DNA of 52,351 bases from an uncultured Bacteroidota bacterium. GTDB lineage: Bacteria; Bacteroidota; Bacteroidia; Chitinophagales; Chitinophagaceae. The position numbers and the translations under genes are program-made. Shown here one piece after another: positions 31,712-40,532 of this stretch; the first letter of the stretch is position 1, and each line of letters opens with the position of its first letter. The DNA lies in assembly GCA_903906365.1 (NCBI GenBank), contig CAIVKC010000014.1:1-52351 (forward strand). The letters run 5' to 3'. The notes beneath the pieces were generated by a model, which saw nothing but the letters and a program-made list of their open reading frames with translations, ran no database searches and was not told where the DNA came from.

Positions 31712-34192
31712 ATGAAACATCTGATATTAAGGTATCTGTTGATGGTAAATGCGCTGGTGCCGGTCTCATTGCCAGTACTGGTCTATGGACAGGGAGACTC
31801 CATCAGCCGCTGCATTGACAGCAAGACCTACTCCACCTCCACATTGATGTGGTACAGGCAGGAGGCCGCCAAATGGGAGGAGGCCCTGCCGGTAGGAAAC
31901 GGACGTCTTGGTGCCATGGTCTATGGAAGGACCGGAGAGGAAACCATACAGCTTAATGAGGACACCTACTGGACGGGTGGACCCTATTCCACGGTGGTAA
32001 AAGGTGGGGCTGCGGCCCTGGCTGAAATTCAAAGTCTCGTATTTGAGGAGCAAATGATGAAGGCCCATAATCTATTTGGCAGAAAGCTGATGGGCTATCC
32101 GGTTGAACAACAAAAATACCAGTGCCTGGGTAACCTGGTCCTGCATTTCAACAATCCGGCCAGTCCCACCGGATATAAGCGGTGGCTTGATCTTTCCACC
32201 GGCATTACGGGCATAGACTACAATGCCGGCGGTATTGGATATCACCGGGAAATTTTTTCTTCCGTGCCCGATCAGGTGATAGTCATACGCATCACCGCTG
32301 ACAGGCCGGGTGCCATCAATTTTTCCACTCACCTCAGGGGATCCCGTAATCAGACCCATTCTAATTATGCAACTGATTATTTTCACATGGACGGTTATGG
32401 TAATGATGCGCTGATGCTCACAGGTAAATCGGCCGATTACATGGGAATCGAAGGGAGGCTTCGTTACGAGGCTGTATTAAAGGCGATTCCCGAAGGCGGG
32501 AAGATGCGGGTGGATCAGGACAGCCTTCAAATAGAACAGGCCGATGCCGTGACCCTTTACCTGTCGGCTGCCACCAATTTTGTCAGTTACAAAGATGTAA
32601 GTGCAGACGCCCATAAACGAGTACAGGACTGCCTGAACCGGCTTGCCGGGAAAAGCTATAACCAAATCAGGGAGGACCATATTCGAGATTTCAGGAAATT
32701 ATTTGAACGGGTTACACTCAATTTGAAAACGACAGAAAATTCCTATTTACCCACCGATCAGCGAATCATCAAAAACGAGGCTTCCGCCGACCCCCAGCTG
32801 GCGGCCCTTTGTTATCAGTTTGGCCGGTACATCCTGATTTCATCCTCCAGGCCGGGTTGTCAGCCCGCCAACCTGCAGGGAATCTGGAATAATGACATGA
32901 ATCCTCCCTGGGATTCAAAATACACTACCAATATCAACACCCAGATGAATTACTGGGCAGCCCAATCGGCCAACCTGTCCGAATGTGCCGAACCACTCCT
33001 TCAAATGATCCGCGAGGTGACCGATCAGGGATCCCAGGTCGCCAGAGAACATTATGGTGCAGGTGGCTGGGTGCTTCATCAGAATACGGATATCTGGCGG
33101 GTAGCGGCCCCCATGGATGGACCTACCTGGGGCACTTTCACGGTAGGAGGAGCCTGGCTGACCAATGAATTATGGGAACATTATTTATTCAACAGGGATC
33201 TGGAATTTGTAAGCGATTTTTATCCGGTATTAAAAGGTTCTGTACAGTTCTTCCTGGATTTCCTAATCAAGGATCCGACCGGAAAATGGCTCGTGACCAA
33301 TCCGTCCACCTCTCCTGAAAACTTCCCTGCCAGCCTGCATAACGGGCCCTATTTTGATGAAGTTACCGGCAGTTTCATTCCGGGAACAACCATATGCGCC
33401 GGATCATCCATCGATATGCAGATTCTTAGCGATTTGTTTGCAAATTATTTGCAGGCCAGCCATCTGCTCGGAAAGGACAGTGCATTTGCCAGCCGGGTGA
33501 TGGCGGCTAAAAACCAACTGGTCCCGCCCCAGGTTGGCCGTGACGGATCCCTGCAGGAATGGACCTCTGATTGGGCCCAGATGGAAAAAAATCACAGGCA
33601 TTTCTCGCACATGTACGGGCTCTACCCGGGTAACGTTATATCAGCCCGGAGGACCCCCCAGCTGGTGGATGCGTGCAAGGCGGTATTGAACCAACGGGGG
33701 GATGGCGGAGCCGGATTCTCCAGGGCCTGGAAGATGTCTTTGTGGGCCAGGCTCTATGATGGAAACCGCGCCTACAGTATTTTCAAAGGATATCTCAAAG
33801 AACAATGCTTTCCCCAGCTGTTTGCTAAATGCTTTACCCCTCTTCAGGTTGACGGCAGCCTGGGTGTAACGGCCGGGGTCAATGAAATGCTGGTGCAATC
33901 CCATGAAGGGATGATAGAGCTGCTTCCTGCACTCCCGGATCAATGGGCGGAAGGCACCTTTAACGGGGTTTGTGCCCGTGGGGCTTTTGAGCTTCGGTTC
34001 GGTTGGAAACATTCAAAGGTGGTCAGCCTGGACATCTTATCCAAGAAAGGGGAGCCCTGCCGGATGAGGATCGCAGGTCGGGTGCGGGTAAAGTCACAAG
34101 GAAAGGCAGTCCATGTAAGCAGGCTGGGGGATGGGATCATTGAATTCCAGACCTCCAAAATGACCAACTATGAGGTCATTTACCTGCCATGA
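31712..34192 (+). CDS. Glycoside hydrolase family 95 (alpha-L-fucosidase/alpha-L-galactosidase)
   Basis: The 826-aa secreted enzyme has a signal peptide ending near VYGQ (residue 27). An N-terminal beta-domain follows with WEEALPVGNGRLGAMVYG and LNEDTYW, then the (alpha/alpha)6 barrel and a C-terminal beta-domain. GH95 is inverting and uses Asn residues to activate water: here Asn407 and Asn409 (TTNINTQMNYW), with the acid Glu536 in TSPENFP. It releases terminal alpha-1,2-L-fucose or L-galactose from glycans or plant polysaccharides. The residue two before Asn407 is Thr405; the corresponding position in the Bifidobacterium fucosidase AfcA is, from memory, His, and Thr has been linked with L-galactosidase preference. 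It is a single gene ahead of the DPP-IV operon. Confidence 0.93.
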   Translation: MKHLILRYLLMVNALVPVSLPVLVYGQGDSISRCIDSKTYSTSTLMWYRQEAAKWEEALPVGNGRLGAMVYGRTGEETIQLNEDTYWTGGPYSTVVKGGAAALAEIQSLVFEEQMMKAHNLFGRKLMGYPVEQQKYQCLGNLVLHFNNPASPTGYKRWLDLSTGITGIDYNAGGIGYHREIFSSVPDQVIVIRITADRPGAINFSTHLRGSRNQTHSNYATDYFHMDGYGNDALMLTGKSADYMGIEGRLRYEAVLKAIPEGGKMRVDQDSLQIEQADAVTLYLSAATNFVSYKDVSADAHKRVQDCLNRLAGKSYNQIREDHIRDFRKLFERVTLNLKTTENSYLPTDQRIIKNEASADPQLAALCYQFGRYILISSSRPGCQPANLQGIWNNDMNPPWDSKYTTNINTQMNYWAAQSANLSECAEPLLQMIREVTDQGSQVAREHYGAGGWVLHQNTDIWRVAAPMDGPTWGTFTVGGAWLTNELWEHYLFNRDLEFVSDFYPVLKGSVQFFLDFLIKDPTGKWLVTNPSTSPENFPASLHNGPYFDEVTGSFIPGTTICAGSSIDMQILSDLFANYLQASHLLGKDSAFASRVMAAKNQLVPPQVGRDGSLQEWTSDWAQMEKNHRHFSHMYGLYPGNVISARRTPQLVDACKAVLNQRGDGGAGFSRAWKMSLWARLYDGNRAYSIFKGYLKEQCFPQLFAKCFTPLQVDGSLGVTAGVNEMLVQSHEGMIELLPALPDQWAEGTFNGVCARGAFELRFGWKHSKVVSLDILSKKGEPCRMRIAGRVRVKSQGKAVHVSRLGDGIIEFQTSKMTNYEVIYLP

Positions 34193-34242
34193 ACCGGCTA
34201 TTCAATTAATACAGGTATTTAGGGGGTCGCCATTCAGGACCC

Positions 34243-34279
34243 TTGACAGGTATCCCAGTTTCCCTTATCAGTAAATTTA
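34243..34279 (+). promoter_or_regulatory. Candidate promoter of the DPP-IV operon
   Basis: TTGACA begins at 34243 and TAAATTTA (one base off TAnnTTTG) lies at 34272-34279, immediately before the DPP-IV start at 34287. The spacing (26 nt) is longer than the usual 17-23, so this is a weak call supported mainly by position. Confidence 0.3.
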
Positions 34280-34286
34280 CACTATC

Positions 34287-36524
34287 ATGAAATTCACGGC
34301 TACGATTAATGCCAAGTTTTTATGGCCCCTGTTGTTATTTCATACACTTGCAGGCAGCGGGCAGACTCTGAGGCCGACGCTCAATCTGGAGGATATTTAC
34401 AGCAAACAGATTTACAGGGCCAGCGGTTTTGGGCCCCTGCGTTGGATGAAGGATAACAAGGGGTATTCTACCCTGGAACCCAACCTGGAAAACGGCGGGA
34501 AGGATATTGTGCGCTATGACGCTGCCACTGGCTTGCGGTCGGTGGAAGTCAACGCCAAGCAGCTTATTATTCCTGGTGCAACCACCCCATTGCTCATTGA
34601 AGGTTATGAGTGGTCGGCCGATAACAGCCGGTTGCTGATATTTACGAATTCCAGAAGGGTATGGAGGTACAATACCCGGGGTGACTACTGGGTTCTTGAT
34701 CTGAAGTCAGGAAAACTGCAGCAGCTGGGCAAATCCCTGGAGGGCTCTTCCCTGATGTTTGCCAAATTCTCCCCGGATGCAGGAAGGGTAGCCTATGTGA
34801 GTAAATTGAATATTTATGTGGAAGAACTCTCATCAGGAAAAATCGTTGCCATCACCCAGGATGGAGGTGGCAACCTCATCAATGGTACCTTTGACTGGGT
34901 ATATGAAGAAGAGCTGGATTGCCGGGATGGTTTCCGCTGGAGCCCCGACGGCCAGCAGATTGCTTATTGGCAGTCTGATACGCGGGCCGTCGGTACCTTT
35001 TATCTGATAGATAACATTGATTCGGTATATTCCAGGCCGATTCCCTTTCCCTATCCCAAAGTGGGCACCCCTTTGTCTGCCGTGAAAGTCGGCGTAGTTG
35101 CTGCAACTGGCGGAACAACGCGGTGGTTTGATATACCCGGTGACAAGCAGGATAACTACCTGGCCAGAATGGATTTTATTCCCCATTCCGGGGAAGTCAT
35201 GATCCAGCAATTGAACCGTGCCCAGAACACAGACCATGTATGGGTGGGCAATACGGCGAATATGCAGCTCAATAGTATTTTGACAGAAACCGATTCTGCC
35301 TTTCTGGATATCCACGACAACATCCGCTGGCTGGATCATGACAATAGTTTTACATGGACCTCTGAGAAGGATGGGTGGCTACGGCTCTACAAGGTTTCCC
35401 GGGATGGCAGCAAACAGCAGCTCATAACCACCGGTAACTTCGATGTGGTCAGCATAAACTGCATCGATCCGCTGGGTGGTTTTGTTTATTACACGGCTAG
35501 CCCGGAAAATTTTACGCAGCGCTACCTCTACCGCAGCAGGCTCGATGGAAAAGGGAAACCTGAACGGATTACACCCAGCCCCCAGGCAGGTCAGAGCGTC
35601 TACCAGATCTCCGATGACGGCCAGTGGGCTGTCCAGACCTTCCAGAATGCGGTTACGCCGCCTGAGTATTCCCTGGTGAAACTGCCCTCCCATCAGCTGG
35701 TTAGGGTACTGGAGGACAATCATGTACTTAAGGCCAGGTATGATTCCCTGGGCCTGCGCCCAAAAGAATTCATCCGGGTAGATATTGGTGATGATATGTT
35801 GGATGCCTTTATCATACGTCCTGCTGATTTTAATCCCCAAAAAAAATACCCCCTCTTGTTCTATGTATATGGTGAACCTGCCGGATCAACCGTGCAGGAT
35901 AACTGGGATGGCACGGATTTGTGGCATCAGTATCTGGCCCAAAAAGGTTATATTGTAATGAGTGTGGATAACCGGGGAACCCGCGCACCCCGCGGTCGTG
36001 CCTGGCGCAAATCAGTGTACCGGCAAATAGGCATACTGGCTTCGGCCGACCAAAACCGGGCAGCCCGGAAAATATGCAATACCTATTCCTTTATCGATAC
36101 GGCCAGGATAGGTATTTGGGGATGGAGCGGCGGGGGCCAGATGACGCTGAATTGCATGTTCCGGTACCCGGGAATGTATAAAACCGGATTGGCCGTTTCC
36201 TTTGTCTCGGACCAGAAACTCTATGATGCCACTTACCAGGAAAGATATATGGGACTGCTCTCCGACAATGCCAAGGGGTATCATGATGGGTCTCCGCTGT
36301 ATTTTGCCTCCGGTTTGAAAGGTAAATTAATGCTCATACATGGAACCGGGGATGACAATGTACATTACCAGAGTTTTGAAATGCTGGTCAATGAACTGAT
36401 TAAAAATAACAAACTCTTTAATATGATGTCCTATCCTATGAGATCGCATGGTATATTTGAGCGTGAAAATACCACCCTGCATCTGCGCAGGACCATGGAG
36501 AATTTCTGGAAAAACAACCTTTAA
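34287..36524 (+). CDS. Dipeptidyl peptidase IV (S9B prolyl peptidase)
   Basis: The 745-aa protein has a signal peptide ending near GSGQ (residue 26), a DPP-IV beta-propeller (about 60-490) and an alpha/beta-hydrolase catalytic domain (about 500-745). The Glu pair that holds the substrate N-terminus is in DWVYEEEL (Glu207-Glu209). The triad is complete: Ser614 (GWSGGG), Asp689/690 (GTGDDNVHY) and His721 (RSHGIFE). It removes X-Pro (or X-Ala) dipeptides from peptide N-termini in the periplasm or at the surface. It heads a plus-strand run of five genes ending in the hydroxyacid oxidase, beginning 33 nt ahead of the serine ammonia-lyase gene. Confidence 0.95.
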   Translation: MKFTATINAKFLWPLLLFHTLAGSGQTLRPTLNLEDIYSKQIYRASGFGPLRWMKDNKGYSTLEPNLENGGKDIVRYDAATGLRSVEVNAKQLIIPGATTPLLIEGYEWSADNSRLLIFTNSRRVWRYNTRGDYWVLDLKSGKLQQLGKSLEGSSLMFAKFSPDAGRVAYVSKLNIYVEELSSGKIVAITQDGGGNLINGTFDWVYEEELDCRDGFRWSPDGQQIAYWQSDTRAVGTFYLIDNIDSVYSRPIPFPYPKVGTPLSAVKVGVVAATGGTTRWFDIPGDKQDNYLARMDFIPHSGEVMIQQLNRAQNTDHVWVGNTANMQLNSILTETDSAFLDIHDNIRWLDHDNSFTWTSEKDGWLRLYKVSRDGSKQQLITTGNFDVVSINCIDPLGGFVYYTASPENFTQRYLYRSRLDGKGKPERITPSPQAGQSVYQISDDGQWAVQTFQNAVTPPEYSLVKLPSHQLVRVLEDNHVLKARYDSLGLRPKEFIRVDIGDDMLDAFIIRPADFNPQKKYPLLFYVYGEPAGSTVQDNWDGTDLWHQYLAQKGYIVMSVDNRGTRAPRGRAWRKSVYRQIGILASADQNRAARKICNTYSFIDTARIGIWGWSGGGQMTLNCMFRYPGMYKTGLAVSFVSDQKLYDATYQERYMGLLSDNAKGYHDGSPLYFASGLKGKLMLIHGTGDDNVHYQSFEMLVNELIKNNKLFNMMSYPMRSHGIFERENTTLHLRRTMENFWKNNL

Positions 36525-36557
36525 AAGATTCAGGCAACTTTTTAAAACCGGAAAGTC

Positions 36558-38138
36558 ATGAAAACATATCCCAGTATTTTCAATGATGTGATAGGCCCTG
36601 TCATGCGGGGTCCTTCCAGTTCCCATTGTGCGGCATCGCTCAGAATCGGAAGACTCTGCAGGGATTTGATGGGCCAGCAGTTAAATCATGTGCTGATCCA
36701 ATTTGATACCCGTGGCTCACTGGCAACCACCCACAAGAGCCAGGGTTCCGATATGGGGTTATTTGGTGGATTGCTGGGTTGGGAAGCCTATGATGAACGT
36801 TTACCGGAATCAGCCCATTTTATGGAATTGGCTGCAATAACCGCTGAGATCGAAATTTTGGATATGGGCGCCACCCACCCCAACACCTACTGCATGACCA
36901 TGTCCAACCCATATCATAGTCACCGGTTAACGGCTATTTCCACCGGTGGTGGCATGATTGAGGTTACCGAAGTGGATGGTATAGGGGTTAGTATGGCAGG
37001 TGATTTTTATGAAATCCTGGTATATTGTGATAGCCCTGAGCGGGTACAAGGTTTTGCCGGCCAATGGTTGGAAGCGGAAGAAATCAGCTGGCATCCGGGG
37101 GCCAGCTCCTTCGTTGAGATAAAATCCCGGCAGCTTCCCTCCGAATCGCTGTGCCAGGAATTAGAACACCTGGATGGCGTCCATTTGGTCAGAACACTTT
37201 CCCCGGTGCTTCCTGTTCTTTCCAGAAAAGACCTGCAGGTTCCATTTATTACTGTGGAAGAGATGCTGGCTTATAATCAGGGAAAAAACCTGTCACTCTG
37301 GGAACTGGCGGTCGCCTATGAAAGTGAACGCGGCGGCATTGGCTCCCAGGAGGTCTACGATAAGATGAAAGAAATTGTGGGTATCATGTCCCGGGCCGTT
37401 CAGCAAGGCCTGAAAGGCACTTCCTACCAGGACAGGATATTGGGAAGCCAGTCCCTGCAGCTGAAAAAACAAATGGATTCCGGCCAGCTCATGGCAGGGG
37501 ATACCCTCAATACCATCATCATGTATGTATCTTCCATCATGGAGGTGAAGAGTTCCATGGGGGTCATTGTAGCTGCCCCCACCGCCGGATCCTGCGGAGC
37601 ACTTCCCGGTGCAGTGATCGGAATGGCCGATGCACTGCAACTGGGCGAACAAGATAGGGTCAGGGCTATGCTGGGAGCAGGCCTGATAGGCGTATTTATA
37701 GCGGCGCATGCCACTTTTGCCGCAGAAGTAGGCGGCTGCATGGCGGAATGCGGGTCGGGTTCTGGTATGGCCGCTGCTGCACTGACAGCCATGGGCGGCG
37801 GCCATCTCGACCAATGCCTGGGGGCTGCGTCGATGGCCCTTCAAAACGCCCTGGGTCTTATATGTGATCCCATAGGTAACCGGGTAGAGGCCCCTTGCCT
37901 GGGACGCAATGTCATGGCCGCCACCAACGCAGTTTCCTGCGCTAATATGGCCCTCTCAGATTATAACCACCTTATTCCCCTGGATCAGGTCATTGAAACC
38001 ATGCAGGATGTGGGAAACCAGATCCACCATACCCTGCGATGCACCAACCTGGGTGGGCTTTCCGTTACAAAAGCAGCCAGGGAACTGGAACAAAAACTGG
38101 AGCAACAGTCCATTCAACCCATTTTTAAAATCTGTTAA
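36558..38138 (+). CDS. sdaA: L-serine ammonia-lyase, [4Fe-4S]-dependent, single chain
   Basis: The 526-aa protein fuses the beta domain (about 1-150, with GPVMRGPSSSHCAASLRIGR), an ACT-like middle segment (about 140-220) and the alpha domain (from about 260). Iron-sulfur cysteines are in place: Cys346 (GSCGALPG), Cys394/Cys398 (CMAEC), Cys436 (CDPIGN) and Cys447 (APCLGRN). It converts L-serine to pyruvate and ammonia in the cytoplasm and would be oxygen-sensitive. It is longer than enterobacterial SdaA (about 455 aa) because of extra residues around the middle domain. It lies between DPP-IV (33 nt) and the aminopeptidase (8 nt), consistent with amino-acid catabolism. Confidence 0.93.
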   Translation: MKTYPSIFNDVIGPVMRGPSSSHCAASLRIGRLCRDLMGQQLNHVLIQFDTRGSLATTHKSQGSDMGLFGGLLGWEAYDERLPESAHFMELAAITAEIEILDMGATHPNTYCMTMSNPYHSHRLTAISTGGGMIEVTEVDGIGVSMAGDFYEILVYCDSPERVQGFAGQWLEAEEISWHPGASSFVEIKSRQLPSESLCQELEHLDGVHLVRTLSPVLPVLSRKDLQVPFITVEEMLAYNQGKNLSLWELAVAYESERGGIGSQEVYDKMKEIVGIMSRAVQQGLKGTSYQDRILGSQSLQLKKQMDSGQLMAGDTLNTIIMYVSSIMEVKSSMGVIVAAPTAGSCGALPGAVIGMADALQLGEQDRVRAMLGAGLIGVFIAAHATFAAEVGGCMAECGSGSGMAAAALTAMGGGHLDQCLGAASMALQNALGLICDPIGNRVEAPCLGRNVMAATNAVSCANMALSDYNHLIPLDQVIETMQDVGNQIHHTLRCTNLGGLSVTKAARELEQKLEQQSIQPIFKIC

Positions 38139-38146
38139 TCGCCAGC

Positions 38147-39547
38147 ATGTTTACCAAAGAAACCTATATAGCACGAAGGCTGCAATTGAAAAAGGACTTA
38201 GCAGGAAATGGACTCATCCTGTTACTGGGCAATGAGGAAAGCAGTATGAATTATAAGGATAATCTGTATCCTTTCCGGCAAGACAGTACTTTTTTATATT
38301 TTTTTGGACTGGACAGGCCTGCCTTAAGTGCCGTTCTAGATCCGGACACCGGAAATGAAATCCTCTTTGGTGATGATTTCTCCTTAGAAGAAATGGTTTG
38401 GACCGGCTACCAGGAGCCACTTTCCGTGCAGGGGGAAAGATCCGGGATCACCCTGGTTAAGGGCAATGGAGCGCTGGAAAGGGTCCTGAAAACAGCTTTG
38501 CAGCAAGGCCGGCCAATCCACTATTTGCCGGTTTACCGCCCGGAACATGCCATCCGGCTGGGCTCCCTGCTGAACATTCCGCCAGCCTCTGTGGCCATGC
38601 AGGCCTCTGTACAGCTGATCAGAGCAGTAGTGGCACAAAGATCCATCAAATCAAAGCAGGAGATCCTTGAAATTGAAAAGGCAGTCAACCTCACGGCCGA
38701 TCTGCAAATGCTGGCGATGCAATCCGCCAGGGAGGGGATGTCCGAAGCTGCTGTCGCCGGTGGTCTGGAGGGACTGGCTATTTCCGCTGGGGGCAGTTTG
38801 GCCTTTCCAACCATCCTTACGGTGAATGGCCAGATTCTGCACAATCATTACAGCCCGGCCTTACTGAAAAAAGGAGACATGGTATTGTGCGATTGTGGGG
38901 CACAAACTGCCATGCATTATGGCGGGGATCTCACGCGTACCTTTCCGGTCAACGCTTCCTTTAGCCCCTTGCAGCGTGATCTCTATGAGATTGTATTGCG
39001 GGCTCACTTAGGCGCGGTCAGCCGGTTGGCTCCGGCAGTAAGCTTCCGCGACATTCACCTTCATGCCTGTGAACTGCTGGTCGAAGGGCTCCAGGGACTG
39101 GGCATTATGCGCGGTAACGCCCTCGAAGCAGTCAGCATGGGCGCACATGCCCTTTTCTTTCCCTGCGGGCTGGGGCATATGCTGGGCCTGGATACCCATG
39201 ATATGGAGAACCTGGGGGAGCAATATGTAGGCTATACGGAGGAACTTGTCAAAAGCACCCAATTTGGCCTTAAATCGCTCCGCCTTGGCCGAAAACTGGA
39301 GCCGGGTTTTGTCCTGACGGTGGAACCCGGTCTGTATTTTATTCCTGAATTGATAGCGGCTTGGGCTGCCGAAAAGAAGTGCCTGGATTTCATAAATTAT
39401 GAAAAACTGAAGTCATTTACAACGGTGGGTGGCTTTCGGGTGGAAGAAGATTTCCTTATTACAACCGACGGATACCGGCTGCTCGGCAAGTCACTGGCAA
39501 AACAGAGCGCCGAGATGGAAGCCATCCGGGTCAATGCCCTGGGGTAA
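38147..39547 (+). CDS. pepP: Xaa-Pro aminopeptidase (M24B, aminopeptidase P type)
   Basis: The 466-aa protein has an AMP_N domain (about 1-140) and a pita-bread metallopeptidase domain (about 170-460). The five dinuclear-metal ligands are visible: Asp in DCGAQTAMHYGGDLTRTF (two Asp), His in GHMLGLDTHD, Glu in LTVEPGLYF and Glu in FRVEEDFLI. It removes N-terminal residues preceding proline, or if acting as prolidase cleaves X-Pro dipeptides. There is no signal peptide, so it should be cytoplasmic. With DPP-IV upstream releasing X-Pro dipeptides outside, the pair gives a full route for proline-rich peptides. Only 8 nt follow sdaA. Confidence 0.93.
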   Translation: MFTKETYIARRLQLKKDLAGNGLILLLGNEESSMNYKDNLYPFRQDSTFLYFFGLDRPALSAVLDPDTGNEILFGDDFSLEEMVWTGYQEPLSVQGERSGITLVKGNGALERVLKTALQQGRPIHYLPVYRPEHAIRLGSLLNIPPASVAMQASVQLIRAVVAQRSIKSKQEILEIEKAVNLTADLQMLAMQSAREGMSEAAVAGGLEGLAISAGGSLAFPTILTVNGQILHNHYSPALLKKGDMVLCDCGAQTAMHYGGDLTRTFPVNASFSPLQRDLYEIVLRAHLGAVSRLAPAVSFRDIHLHACELLVEGLQGLGIMRGNALEAVSMGAHALFFPCGLGHMLGLDTHDMENLGEQYVGYTEELVKSTQFGLKSLRLGRKLEPGFVLTVEPGLYFIPELIAAWAAEKKCLDFINYEKLKSFTTVGGFRVEEDFLITTDGYRLLGKSLAKQSAEMEAIRVNALG

Positions 39548-39619
39548 TTCCTGAGTCTGAACAATAAATGATTTAACTGCATTGATAAAATCTTTTTTCA
39601 ATACGCAAACTGTTTATGA

Positions 39620-40528
39620 ATGGTTTTATTCATCTGGATCTTTCTTATAGTACTGGGTATATGGTATCTGTATATTTTGGCAAAGGATTACTATCTGCAC
39701 CGTCATGAATTGGAAGCAGTCAGCTGGTTTAAAACAGCCATGATTGGATTTGTTGTCAACTTCTTTGACGTGCTGGGAATCGGGGCATTTGCCCCGCAAA
39801 CAGCCTTGCTGAAATTTACCCGGCAGACCGAAGACCGGATCATGCCCGGAACACTGAATGTGGCCAATACCATACCGGTACTTATACAGGCCATTATTTT
39901 TATACGGATCATTGAGGTGGAACCCATTACCCTGGTGGCCATGCTGCTATCTGCTATGCTGGGCGCCATTTTGGGGGCTGGAATTGTTTCCAGGCTCCCA
40001 GAAAGGACCATCCGGTGGATAATGGGTTCGGCCCTGCTGGTAACGGTTTCATTTATGTTTGCCGGAAAGATGGACTGGATCCATGGGGGAGGGGAAGCCA
40101 TTGGCCTGATGGGAGGGAAACTGCTTATAGCTGTGGTGCTTAATTTTATCCTGGGAGCCCTGATGACAGCCGGTATCGGGTTGTATGCCCCCTGTATGGC
40201 CATCGTTTTTGCCCTGGGCATGTCTCCCAAAGTGGCCTTTCCCATCATGATGGGATCCTGTGCCTGCCTGATGCCTGCCGCCTCTGCCAAATTCATTAAG
40301 GCAGGTGCCTATAACCGAAAAGCCTCCCTGGCGATGGCCATACCCGGATCGATGGCCGTACTGATTGCAGCACTTGTCGTCAAGTCACTGCCCCTTGATG
40401 CCCTCAAATGGGTGGTAATGGTTGTTATCCTGTATACTTCCTTATGGATGTTTTCAGCAGCCTTTGGAAAGAAAAAACCTTTGAACCCCAAGACAGAAAG
40501 CATTAAATCCCCGCTCATCCAAAAATAG
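39620..40528 (+). CDS. TauE/SafE-family (TSUP) membrane permease
   Basis: The 302-aa protein is almost entirely hydrophobic, with about eight membrane segments and the TSUP glycine-rich repeats (GIGAFAPQTALL and GIGLYAPCMAIV mark the two homologous halves). The basic loop between segments 1 and 2 and the Lys-rich tail suggest a cytoplasmic C-terminus. TSUP proteins export sulfite, sulfonates or related small organic anions, and some move lactate or 2-keto acids. It sits 4 nt before a 2-hydroxyacid oxidase gene, so an organic-acid substrate is plausible but unproven. Confidence 0.88.
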   Translation: MVLFIWIFLIVLGIWYLYILAKDYYLHRHELEAVSWFKTAMIGFVVNFFDVLGIGAFAPQTALLKFTRQTEDRIMPGTLNVANTIPVLIQAIIFIRIIEVEPITLVAMLLSAMLGAILGAGIVSRLPERTIRWIMGSALLVTVSFMFAGKMDWIHGGGEAIGLMGGKLLIAVVLNFILGALMTAGIGLYAPCMAIVFALGMSPKVAFPIMMGSCACLMPAASAKFIKAGAYNRKASLAMAIPGSMAVLIAALVVKSLPLDALKWVVMVVILYTSLWMFSAAFGKKKPLNPKTESIKSPLIQK

Positions 40529-40532
40529 TTTC

